In this document: piece after piece, positions 34,601 to 45,636 of the stretch
How the letters are laid out: every line of letters starts with the position of its first letter
How positions within the stretch are numbered: the stretch's first letter is position 1
Assembly: GCA_949316495.1 (NCBI GenBank)
Contig: OX439002.1
Span: 56,110,031 to 56,174,030 of the forward strand
DNA length: 64,000 bases
DNA from: Amphiduros pacificus
Taxonomy: Eukaryota > Annelida > Polychaeta > Phyllodocida > Hesionidae
Direction of reading: 5' to 3'
Translations under genes and position numbers: made by a program
Notes under the pieces: model-generated
What the model was told of the DNA's origin: nothing
The model's database searches: none
The model's input: only the letters and a program-made list of their open reading frames with translations

Positions 34601-37245
34601 TCTGTTAAAAAGGGAAGACACGACTCAAAGCAGTGGAAACAAACTGTGAACGCTGATAATTGGTATCAGTGAAAATTTACTAATTTTCACACCACATCAA
34701 AGGCAGAATTGAATTGTGCGATATATTTAAAATAATAATTATTTTGCATACAATACAATTTCGTTTTCGTGCTAAAAACAAGAGCCTCTTCCCGTCACTT
34801 CCGCCTTTCAAAATTGCGACCACGTGCTGCGTTGAGTCGTGTCTTCCCTTTTTGACAGAAATGCCTTCACACGTGGATCGATTTTAATTGCGTTTTGAAA
34901 CATTGTCAGATATCATTCTTTTGACTATTGTACACACTGTTTATTACTTGAATACTCATAAATGTTGATAATTCATCATAAAAATGCCGATTATCATTAT
35001 GAATGTGCATTTTACCTGCCTCGTCGGTAAACACACTTTGGCCTTGACACTTTGGGGTCACATGACCTCTCAACATTTTCTTATGATCTCCTTGTGCCAC
35101 CTGGTGACAAAAAAGTTAAGAAGTGTCATCTGGTGGAAAATACATGCAAACTCAAATTGTTTAAGACTAAGCCATTATTTAATCACGTGTAGACAGTAGT
35201 CCGATATTTGCTTCCATTGATAGTATTGCGTAATGCATATTAAATAGATGGATGGTTTTGTTCTGTTCTCGACGATGATTTACAGCCGATCGAGTGCTAT
35301 AAACGATAATAATTAAAAGCGATATAATGAATATCTTTGGCTTTATAATACACAAAGAAATATTCTACCACGTGTTAGTTTTGACGCTAAGATCAAGGAC
35401 GTCACGTACATCGTATTACGTTCTACATCGTGGAGAAATTCTTGCGAAAAATAATTTGTGATAATATTGGTTAAATACCTTTATATATCATTTAAAACAT
35501 ATTAATTCGAAATGCTTTGTTTTGACTTTGTTTTCACTGATTTCAATTATCAGCGTTCACAGTTTTGCATCTCGTCATTGTTTCCACTGCTTTGAGTCGT
35601 GTCTTCCCTTGTTGACAGAAATGCTTTCACACGTGGATCGATTTTAATTGCGTTTTAAATGGATTGATGGTTTTGTTCTGTTCTTGAACAATTTGTGATA
35701 ATATTGGGTAAATACCTTTATTTATCATTTAAAACGCAATCAAAAAGGGAAGACACGACTCAAAGCAGTGGAGACAATGACGAAACGCAAAACTGAACGC
35801 TGATAATTGGAATCAGTGAGAACAAAGTCAAAACAAAGCGTTTTGAAATAATAGACCAATAATATTGGGTAAATACCTTTATTTATCATTTAAAACGCAA
35901 TTAAATCAATCTGCTACGTCTGATATTCGTTATTTCGAAAATATAAACATCGTATTTACGTTTTACCGTATTTACGTTTTACCGTAAATACTCGAGTATA
36001 AGACTGCTCTCGTGTATAAGACGACCCCCCAAACATTAACTAAGAGTTTTTGGAAAAAAACCTCGTCTTATACACGAGTAAATACGGTACTCATTTTATT
36101 GTTTTATTTGTTTTTTTTTCAGCTGTTGATTTTTTCAACCAGACCAACATGTTATATGGCACAATCACTGAATTTTGTACAGAGCAGTCATGTCCAGTGA
36201 TGTCTGCTGGACCTAAATATGAATACCACTGGGCAGACGGTCATACCATTAAGAAGCCAATCAAATGTTCAGCACCCAAGTATATAGACTATCTCATGAC
36301 CTGGGTCCAGGATCAGCTGGATGATGAGACTTTGTTTCCATCTAAAATAGGTATTTATCTCTACATTATCAGAAGGGGAAAATAAGAATAAATGAGATAT
36401 TAAAAATTTATTTCGTATCAATAAAGTAGAATAAATGTAATGTGATGTTTCTTGAATTTAAGGATAGGCACCAACATTACATTTAAAGCTTTTTAAAAAT
36501 AAATATAACTCTTTTCTCACCATGTCTTAATAATAATATTGTGATCGTCATACACACATCCCGTTTACTGACCAATCAAGGTAGCTGAGACAGTTGTTGG
36601 GATGTGGAACATTATTTTCAAACAGCGAGACACCAGTTTATAAATGAAATTTCCAAAGTAGCAATGGCAAATCTGTCCCCATTTCCACATTGCAATATTT
36701 AAGAAAGAAAAAGTTAAAATGATCAATGTTGAATTGTTATTTAAAACCTAGGGAAGATCAGATATAGGCTTTGAAAGATAATTTTAAGAAAAATCACTGA
36801 AATGGAAAAAAAAATATAATCAGAAAGTAAAATAGGAATTTACATGCATCATTTAAAAAATATTTCCATTTTGATCATTTTGTTTGGTCAGTCGAGGCTA
36901 CTATAGATGGTCTTGTTTACAAGATAGTTTAAGCTGTGTTTTGTGTCATATATGTTGTTTTTTGTCTTTGCAGGTGTGCCATTCCCAAGAAACTTCCTCA
37001 GCGTAGCCAAAACGATCCTCAAGCGTTTGTTTCGTGTCTATGCACACATATACCATCAACATTTCCAGCAGGTGATCACTCTGCAAGAGGAAGCTCATCT
37101 CAATACCTCTTTCAAACATTTCATTTATTTTGTACAAGAATTTGCCTTAGTAGAAAAGAAAGAATTGTCACCCCTGGGCGAACTCATAGATAAATTGACT
37201 GTACAGTCGTCATCGTCAAAGACTGATCATGTGCCGCATCACTAG
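28622..37245 (+). CDS. MOB1: MOB kinase activator 1
   Basis: MOB1 binds and activates LATS/NDR kinases in the Hippo pathway. The exons are 28622-28635 (only MSFL plus two bases), 33162-33328, 36123-36350 and 36974-37245, giving 681 bases and 226 residues; human MOB1A has 216. The zinc ligands are present: Cys79 and Cys84 in TEFCTEQSCPVMS, and His161 and His166 in VYAHIYHQHF. The MST-kinase target threonines at positions 12 (KTFKPKK) and 35 (AVTLGSGN) are kept. The core is almost identical to the human protein. The C-terminus ends in a new Ser/His-rich tail, TVQSSSSKTDHVPHH, in place of the short human end. The start is fixed by the conserved MSFLF split across exons 1 and 2 by a TT|C junction. 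Intron 1 (4.5 kb) and intron 2 (2.8 kb) carry transposons. Confidence 0.97.
28636..33161 (+). other. MOB1 intron 1 contents
   Basis: This 4.5 kb intron contains a TTAA-flanked MITE (29826-30107), diverged dispersed repeats near 29060-29240 and 29500-29605 that have relatives in the MICU1 leader intron, and AT dinucleotide tracts near 31935-31955 and 32200-32230. No coding exon is recognised. Confidence 0.6.
29826..30107. mobile_element. TTAA-flanked MITE, piggyBac-like
   Basis: The element begins GGCTGTGTTTCCA and ends TGGAAACACAGCT. The inverted ends match at about 29 of 34 positions. TTAA occurs immediately outside both ends (29822-29825 and 30108-30111), the target duplication typical of piggyBac transposons. 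It is 282 bases long with no transposase, so it is non-autonomous. Confidence 0.7.
33774..34005. mobile_element. MITE of the ACCGTATTTACTCG family, left part of a fold-back composite
   Basis: It starts ACCGTATTTACTCGTGTATA and ends in the inverted counterpart GTCTTATACACGAG...ACGGT, with TA at both borders as in Tc1/mariner-type insertions. It contains two direct copies of CTCGTGTATAAGACGA near its left end. It is 232 bases and non-coding, and related copies lie at 35981 and 58231. Confidence 0.75.
34006..35980. mobile_element. Interior of a fold-back element with long nested inverted repeats
   Basis: Several pairs of long inverted segments fold this 2 kb onto itself: 34006-34125 with about 35860-35977, 34078-34192 with about 35385-35505, 34304-34386 with about 35180-35265, and 34443-34645 with about 35570-35785. 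A module, GATTTTAATTGCGTTTTAAA, recurs many times in both orientations. No open frame longer than about 70 codons is present, so it is non-autonomous. It lies in MOB1 intron 2. Confidence 0.75.
35981..36088. mobile_element. MITE of the ACCGTA family, right part of the fold-back composite
   Basis: The left end is ACCGTAAATACTCGAGTATA and the right end is the inverted TACACGAGTAAATACGGT. The length is 108 bases, with TA flanking the right border. Its end is 34 bases before MOB1 exon 3, so the polypyrimidine tract of that exon starts almost at the border of the element. Confidence 0.72.
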
Positions 37246-38815
37246 CGCCATCTCACGTACAACGCACAAAGTAAATATGTGTCACAAGCAGCCTTGTAAT
37301 AAGGATTTTTATTTGTCTGGTGGGCACTGGGTGTCTCATCAAACATACAAACATGGAAAGGGTCAGTTATTATGAAGCATGATTTTCATGCAGAATGATT
37401 TTATAAAGATTGGTTAACCAGTACTGGTTGCTGGTGTGAAGTTAAAGATATTAAAATTGTTAATCTTGTTACAGCCCTAGTATATGGGTCTCTCCTCCAC
37501 GAGCTTGTGGACGAGAAGATATGCACTTCCACAATTAAGGGTTTGAACAGAAATGTGTACAGATAAAAAAACCTGTGGGGAGAGAGAGGATTTTATGCTA
37601 CCTCCACCAGTATGATATATCTACTTATATTTTAAAAGAGACGAAAAATGCATGTAGCCTGCGTTAGAGGATTCTTTGTTATATTGTCAAAACATTCTGT
37701 GTTTAATATTCCTTACTTTAAATATTGTCAACTTAAGAATAATTTTTTTTCCTTGTGCATATTTCATGAACACATTTCCAGATCCACTGCCATATTTAGA
37801 AAGTAGCGGAATGATAAATACATTGCTCGTATCTTGTCAAGATTTTTTTTCTTCAAGGGAACACTCATGATAATAATTCCTCAATTGCCATGCCTTCTCC
37901 CGCATGCTCTAAAATGTATATGTTTCCGAGCTTAATGTGAATAAGCTGCAAATTAGGCAATTTTTATATCATGCTAATTCTACATATTTGATTAAGAGTG
38001 CCTCTGTAGAAGTATATTTAATTGAAAAGGGTGAATGCCAGGAACATGTGTATATATAATGTACAGTATTGGGATTTATCATCTGGTGTGACACATGGTT
38101 ATAGATAAGAACATATAAAGTTTCCGAGAGAAGGTTTTGTATATAATTATAGGTATGCTTCTGTATATGATGTATGGATATGAAAGATGGTTGTCCTGAG
38201 TATTGTGATATAACTAACCTATAATTGGGCTTATTAGATATTTTAAATGAGCATAATTCATAAAAAAAATCAAATTTAAAATTCATTCTTCATTCGTTTT
38301 GTCATTTTGAATGTAGACCGAAAGTTATTTGGGTTTTGATTACATTTCCCAGTGTGATTGGAAATGAGGATCTGTTTGCAGATGCCATCTTCAAAAAATT
38401 TGATGACATGCCAAGAAAAGTGTTCTTCCCCAAAGAAAGCAAACCATAAGATTGGCTGTACTGTTTATGATAACACCCAAAGTCAACAGAGATACCACAT
38501 GAGCATGATTGTACAATTTTCAGGAAATTTGATAATTTAGTGCTGAACATTGGCTATTCCTGCTTCCAAGACAAGATCAGATTAAAACAGACTATCAGAT
38601 TTTAGTTCAAATTGATAAATGCATGTCGCATAAATATGTTTGCATTGTTAATCATTTAAAGTTATGTTTAAAACTGACAAAAGATTTAAATAGAGAGAGA
38701 CCCCTCTATGCATTAAATAGAATTTGGTATGTCTATAAAAGAAATGGCCAGTGAAACTGCTGAATCCTGTATATGTTGTATCTCGGTGATTTGTGGGTAG
38801 AATTTTGAACACGAG

Positions 38816-39002
38816 AGCAGTGATGAAAGTTTTCAGGAAATAACCTGAATTCAGGTTTTTTTCTTCAAATGTGAAGTTCAAAATTATCTGAACTCAGTCT
38901 GAAACATCCAAAAATGACATTTCTGAAAGGGGGTAGGTGTATCTTCAGGTTAATTTTTAAGGGTTTCAGGTTTTTTGCTGAATGCTGACTTTCATCACCG
39001 CT
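38816..39002. mobile_element. Short MITE with 15-bp inverted ends
   Basis: AGCAGTGATGAAAGT at the left end is matched by ACTTTCATCACCGCT at the right end, one mismatch apart. The element is 187 bases, non-coding and AT-rich. No clear target duplication is visible, so the superfamily is unknown. Confidence 0.55.
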
Positions 39003-41763
39003 AGAGATATTATATGTTGACTATTTATTTACCAGATGGCCATGACTGCTTACATTAGCAAAACACTTATTATTCTTGGTGTTTTATTCCTCGCTTGGAT
39101 AAAATGGAAACCACATACGTCTTTCATTAGATTTTTAACCATTGAACATGAAGGATAGATTGACTGGTGACAGAGTGGCAGTCTGAGTAGTAATATAGAT
39201 CATATGTGGGCTTGGGTGAAGTTGGAAAGCATGCCGGTTTGGAGGTTGCCTTTAATCAATGAGAATAACTGTGATTTCTACATCTAATTCATCCATCCAT
39301 ATTTAACATCATTCTCCCTGAAATGAGAGGGGTGCAAGTGAACCATTGACATTTGAGGATTCCCAGCAATAAAAGAAAGTATCACCAGTTTTATGGCATG
39401 AGATAAATGTTTCCCATTCCATCTTGATTAATGCAAATGTTAATAATAACAAGGTTTATCACCAGGCAAGAAGAACAAATCTTGCAAGTTTGTTTTCTAT
39501 TTGTTAATAGAATTTTGAATATAAGGTTGTAAAGGATTGCTTGCCATTGTAAGAGAGGACCAATCATATGTTGTGTATCAAGATCTGCATGGTGCTTTCA
39601 CGCCTTATAAATATGCATATTATCTGCAAAGCAGCAGTGTGTCCAAAAACTTTGTCCTTAATAATCCATAAGTATTTCTTCATTTTCAGTCATGAATTTG
39701 TATATTTTACAAACCTAATATATTTTGTTTATTCACCCAGGAACTTTATTTACTCATATGAATGTATATGAAAGTATAACAATTTGAGGCTTTGAAATGA
39801 TTCTGGCTCGAATCTTATCGTGAATTTTGAATATCAGAAGCAGTCAAAACAATCTGAGACAGGTGATACTTAGAAACAATCTAAGATATATCTCTGACAT
39901 AAATTACTGGCATCTTTTAATTTTATTTTGTTATTTTAAAAGATTAACGAGTTTGATTTTAAGTCAGGAAGGAAAATTTAAATCTTAAACAGTTGACACT
40001 TGATATTAGAATGGTGCTTTGTATGTGTCATAAAGCTATAAGAATATTTATTAAGCTATATCTACATTGATCACATCATCAGTAATAGTAATAAGACACA
40101 GAATCCGGTCTGAAAAGTCTGTTAACTATCAGATTTTTTTGGTAGAGGCATGTTATGATATTATGAAAATAATTGTGCTTATTACCTGTTTGAAAATAAC
40201 ATTTCAATATTTTCAGTGTGTAGCATTATAATATTGACACTTTAAGGTCCAAGTATATAGAACAAATCAAACAATTTGAAATCGCATGTAAACACGCTTG
40301 CAAATATATTGCCATGATTAGGCTTGATTTTGAAAAAAAAATCAATTAAATGACGTATATACACCATTATAATGAATAATTAATTGTATATTAGGTCTGG
40401 ACCAAAGGTAAACCATATATATAAAGCTTTTGAAAACCTATTTATGAAACATAATTCCTGGAATATATGGTCATTAATGTGTATTTTTCCAGGATACTTT
40501 GCAGTCGAGCCTTTATTTAGGTCAGATGAGCCTTTATTTAGGTCAGATTTGCTTAGATCGATTTCATATCAGGACCAATTTTACAATTGGTTTAGTCAGT
40601 ATGCCAAAAATAGAATAAAAGTAAGCCAAACACCCAGTGTAGTGAACTGCTTTCATGTTCTGTCAGATGTACTGCGATACTGCTATGCTGTGACTGACCA
40701 CGACCATCGGCTGTCCACGTATAACACTTGGCTGCAGACAGCATCTGATCAATCCATCCCATTCCCTCCAATGAACAGGACAAGATGCTTGAAAAACGTA
40801 GCAAAGAAACATTTCTCCAGAATATAAGTAATTCTTAAAATATAAGTATAAATTTTACATACCTTTAAAATCTAAAATTAAGTGTTAAAACAAATTTATT
40901 AGAGGGAATATCGGAATATAGTACCCATATTTAGAAGGTTTACATATTGGTTTTAAAAAAGAAGCGCACTGTGAGGATGTCTCGAGTGAATATGATTTTG
41001 AAAATCTGAATTATGAAATGTATCTATAAAGTTTTCAGCATACATAACAACACAAATAGCTATATTGTTTTAATGAGATATAAAAATATAAATGTATATC
41101 TGTGGAAAACATCAGATAAGAGTGTTTATGACATTTCTGTGCATGCCCAGAAATATGTATCAAGCGCACACAAGGTATCAGATTATACTTATACCAATTC
41201 ACTTTGGAAGGATGTATTTTTTTTTTTATCATAGTGCAAGCTTCAATAGATTGAAGGGTAACAAATAGTTGATGGTGCTGTGTAAACCACCTAACCTGAA
41301 ATATCGACAAACATATTGCAGTGCTGGATAACATGGTTACCAGTTATACAAAAATAAGACATCTTTGTATTCTACCAGTCTGTGATTACCGGTAACACGT
41401 GAAATTATATGAAACAGAAATTATTACATTTCATGATGTTGAATTATGGAATTGTACATGTTTCTATTATCGTACATTGTTGATGGTGACCCTTATCATG
41501 TGAGGATGTGTCACAAGCTTCAGTCTCTGCATTACCCCTTGTATTATACACCCTCATGTATCATCCACACCATATTCTGCCACCAGGTGGTAGCACTATC
41601 CAGGCATTGCAAGACACTTCATGCAAACTTCTCTCTAATCGTTTTTAAAATCATAGAATTTTTCAATTTAACATGTTGGCAATTTTGTGACATTTACTGT
41701 TTTAATCTTTAACTTTGACAATTTGTTAAAATCTGTTAGGAGAGCACTGGCCCCACTTATACA

Positions 41764-42030
41764 GTTAGAAGAGCATTGGATCTGTGCTTTAGTAGAGCAT
41801 TGGATCTGTGCCTAAGTAGAGCATTGGATCTGTGCCTTAGTAGAGCATTGGATCTGTGCCTTAGTAGAGCATTGGATCTGTGCTTTAGTAGAGCATTGGA
41901 TCTGTGCCTTAGTAGAGCATTGGATCTGTGCCTTAGTAGAGCATTGGATCTGTGCCTTAGTAGAGCATTGGATCTGTGCTTTAGTAGAGCATTGGATCTG
42001 TGCCCTAGTAGAGCATTGGATCTGTGCCTT
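41764..42030. repeat. 24-bp minisatellite, 11 copies, tRNA A-box-like unit
   Basis: The unit TTAGTAGAGCATTGGATCTG plus TGCC recurs 11 times with few changes. It resembles a tRNA D-arm/A box (GTAGAGCATTGG). The unit is a multiple of three, so stop-free frames run through it on both strands; I do not regard them as genes. Confidence 0.93.
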
Positions 42031-42360
42031 ACTTGGTTAAATAAGTGGAAGGAGGAGGCCGTGGGTTGGACACCCACTGTCAACATGATATGGCCAAGGT
42101 TGCTTAAAGGGTTGAAAAAAAAGCGTTATTTCACATCTATTTGGAGTGAGTTTGTGATAATTGTCTGCAGTGCCATTGGTATCTACCGCCTGTGAATGCC
42201 TATGTACAGCTAGCCGAGGCATAGAAGCTTCCTTCTACGGGAAGTACCTCATCATTCATGTAACTTGTACAAAGAAATAAATATCCTAAACTTTAAGTAC
42301 ATTTGTTGTTTGCTTATTTGTTGGGGTGAATTTGCTTGGGTCAGTTCTTTGAAATTTCCA

Positions 42361-42440
42361 AGGGCAATTGGTAAGAGTGCAAGTTTATAATGACCAGTTT
42401 CTCCGTGATGATCCAAAGGTTGTGAGTTTGATTCCCAGAT
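42361..42440 (+). mobile_element. Head of a tRNA-derived SINE or tRNA pseudogene
   Basis: GGGCAATTGGTAAGAGTGCA resembles a tRNA A box, and GAGTTTGATTCCC (42424-42436) resembles a B box, about 50 bases apart as in tRNA-derived SINEs. No clean cloverleaf or CCA-side pairing is visible, so it is not a functional tRNA. The tail is not defined. Confidence 0.45.
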
Positions 42441-42796
42441 AAGCTGAGATTGCATTTATGATATAAATTCCTACTCATATGAGATGAGGTTTCTGCCTGA
42501 AGTATTAATCTGGGTTCCTTGTTATTCTGTGACTGGGTTTAAACATTTAAACAAACCAAACCAGCATTTCAAATGCGTGAGATTGTTGAAATTTATCTTT
42601 GATATCCACAATGTGCCTCTACTATATACCATCCACAGTGGTGTCAATTGTCCCAACCATATTGACCATGGGGAAAAAAGTTATATATTACTCACAGGAA
42701 ATGACAACACCTTCCCCATGACCATGCTGATCACAGAGTATCACAGAATTTATTTTTCAATGATCTGCAGTCCCTGACCAAGACCAACAATAGTTT

Positions 42797-43453
42797 TGTA
42801 AACAGATGCACTCTCTGCCAGAAGCTGCAGGTAAGCGGTAAACAGATGCACTCTCTGCCTGGAGCTAGAGGTAAGAGGTAAACAGATGCACTCTCTGCCT
42901 GGAGCTAGAGGTAAGAGGTAAACAGATGCACTCTCTGTCAGGAGCTGCAGGTAAGAGGTAAACAGATGCACTCTCTGCCAGAAGCTGCAGGTAAGAGGTA
43001 AATAGATGCACTCTCTGCCAGGAGCTAGAGGTAAGCAGTAAATAGATGCACTCTCTGCCAGAAGCTACAGGTAAGAGGTAAACAGATGCACTCTCTGCCA
43101 GGAGCTGCAGGTAAGAGGTAAACAGTTGCACTCTCTGCCAGAAGCTAGAGGTAAGAGGTAAACAGATGCACTCTCTGCCAGAAGCTGCAGGTAAGAGGTA
43201 AACAGATGCACTCTCTGCCAGAAGCTACAGGTAAGAGGTAAACAGTTGCACTCTCTGCCAGGAGCTGAAGGTAAGAAGTAAACAGATGCACTAGCTCTCT
43301 GCCAGAAGCTAGAGGTAAGAGGTAAACAGATGCACTCTCTGCCAGGAGCTGAAGGTAAGAAGTAAACAGATGCACTCTCTGCCAGGAGCTAGAGGTAAGC
43401 GGTAAATAGATGCACTCTCTGCCAGAAGCTACAGGTAAGAGGTAAACAGATGG
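42797..43453 (+). repeat. 40-bp minisatellite, about 16 copies, each with a 5' splice-site consensus
   Basis: The unit is AACAGATGCACTCTCTGCCA followed by GAAGCTGCAGGTAAGAGGTA. Fifteen units are exactly 40 bases and one has a short insertion near 43292. Every unit contains CAGGTAAG or GAGGTAAG on the plus strand, the textbook donor sequence, along with CTCTCTGCCAG, a weak acceptor-like stretch. Confidence 0.95.
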
Positions 43454-44261
43454 GACTCAAAGTAGGTAATTAGTGCTGACATGTTATATTAGTGTTGCAT
43501 ATTATTGCAGATCAGATATGTGGCTCTTACATTTCTATGCAAAGAAAAAAAAGGAAAACATTTCTAAAATACAGGCCCAACTGTAAATTAATAAGAAATT
43601 TGCTAATAAAAAACAAGGGAATTATAGCACGTACAAGAATGTAGGACCAGTCAAGGAAACCATCTTCCGAGTTGAATTGTGAATTCCAAATTTCAGCTTA
43701 TAGCTTGGGATCAGATGTCTGACCCAGAAACTAATCAGTACAAAGCTGAATCTGGATCAATGGTCATTTATTCTTTCACAAATCAGTTCTCGGCCTGATC
43801 TTTATGAATAGTCATGACTTACGGCCAATCCCGTGTTTACCTATCTATCTTTGGAGGCAGAGAATGATATGAGAGAAGGCCTGTTATGGAGGGTAGCGGT
43901 AATATCCTTTCTTTCTCCTTTCATTGCCCACATGTGATAACAGAACAATTAGCTTTGTAGATGATACTTTGATGCAAGGAATGATATCTTTGGTAAGCCT
44001 GGGCATTTCAGGTTGCAACAAAAGAATGCATTTATCACAAATCAAGTTTATTTTAACAAAATCTTTACATAATACACAAATGTTTTACAGCTCTTTGTAT
44101 GAATTGAAGATAAAGCATTGTAGCTTTTCTGCATATTCCACCAATGTGTTTTCTGGGTCTGGTTATCTTTGTTACTCACTAGTAAAATGTATTATACTGT
44201 GGACACTAATCTGTGTCTTAGATTTGAATAAAAAGTGGAAAAATTCTTAGCCTAATGGCAA

Positions 44262-44410
44262 CAAGATAGAATTAGTCCCCTGGAAACAGAACATCTTACC
44301 CACTAATAGCTAAGAACTCTGACTAGTAGTTCCAGAAGAGATGATTGTTGACAGAATGACAGGAAATTTCTCCCCCTCACTGCAAAAAACTATGCTATGC
44401 ACAGCTCAAA
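44262..44410. repeat. Dispersed repeat family A, copy 2
   Basis: It shares AGAATTAGTCC, ACATCTTACC, AGTAGTT and GACAGAATGACAGGAAAT-like blocks with the copy at 50245-50410, and the second half also with 19298-19400. It is non-coding, with no terminal repeats seen. Confidence 0.65.
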
Positions 44411-45636
44411 ATTGCTTTTTGTGAAAGCTGAAGACCATGGTTTCTGGCATCTATGACTTCATCAGTCAGGTGGTTAAAACTGGCAGTAGGAATTCAAGTG
44501 GAGAACATTATTTACATTTTGCTGTAATGTTAAGCCTGGTTTGGGGTATTAGAAATACTTAACAATTAAAAGATATGAGCTAGTAATATGATTTTCCACT
44601 GTAATTTACCTGGGATATTATATCCTGTAATATCTTTTTTCCCAGATATCATACAGCAATTGTCTGTAGAAGAAATACCTATCTACAAAACTCAACCTTT
44701 AGCTTTAACCTTATATCTATCAAATAATATTGAAAACATCATATAGTCAAATTGATTTATTTTTTTAGCTGAAATTAAACAAGCTGATCAATGCTCTGAC
44801 ATAATTTTCAATATTTCATTCATATTTGATAGTTGAATATGTGTAAGATATTGATACCAATACAATAATTGTGAATGCATTCCAAACACAATCCTGCACA
44901 CTTTTTGACTCCGACACCATTATTTGCTTCCAGTTAGACCTTTTCTGAGTAAGGAACTTCCTCTTTTTACGCAAAATCACATCTTGTACAAACTAATAAT
45001 TTATCAAAATCACTTGACTAGTACATGAATTTAGTGAGCATATTATACAGTAGCCATGGTAAAAGTCAAATCCTTCATGCCATGCTAAATCACTCCCAAT
45101 CTAGGACAGTGTAAAATCAAATACTGAATATTATGCACAACGTTAAATTGACATTTGCACCATCTTTAGATGCAGATACTGTAATAAAAGCACAGATCAT
45201 GCCTGAATTTTAGATCAGCTATTCCATCAAACATTACATTTTTATTTCTCAAAACATGATCATTTTGATCATTTTGATTTCCAAGTATAAAAACCTCATT
45301 TACTGTTTGACTGTTTCACGATGAGGTCCCATGATTAACTAACTTAATCAGATCTTATATCCAGCAATATGATTAATAGGAAACCAGGCACAAAATTACC
45401 TAACAGTGCATTACACAAAATAGGTAATGCGAAATAATTTGTCTCTGATTTGTCTATGGTTATAATCATGTATTTGTGACACAGATAACAACTGTTAAAT
45501 AACACAAATATTATCAAAATATTATCAATAATGTTTATTTTCCAGACAAAACCATGTTATTTTTTTTTTATCTGCAAATTTTTTTTCCATGAAACAACGA
45601 GGATATATGTGAAATGTTAAAAACTATTAATAGACA

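Noticed and set aside
41757-42195. Open frames of about 110-139 codons with Leu/Ser/Arg or His/Arg/Ser repeats
   Set aside because: They result from a 24-base unit divisible by three, and open on both strands without flanking coding features.
41764-42440. Functional tRNA genes
   Set aside because: Box-like words are present, but no complete cloverleaf with paired acceptor, anticodon and T arms could be drawn.
42750-43375. Minus-strand open frames with a SYLQLLAESASVYLLP-type repeat
   Set aside because: They are read through the 40-bp array. Three frames alternate, as 40 is not a multiple of three, and none starts in unique sequence.
42797-43453. CRISPR-like array
   Set aside because: The copies are contiguous with no unique spacers, and the DNA is animal. 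The same applies to the other tandem arrays.
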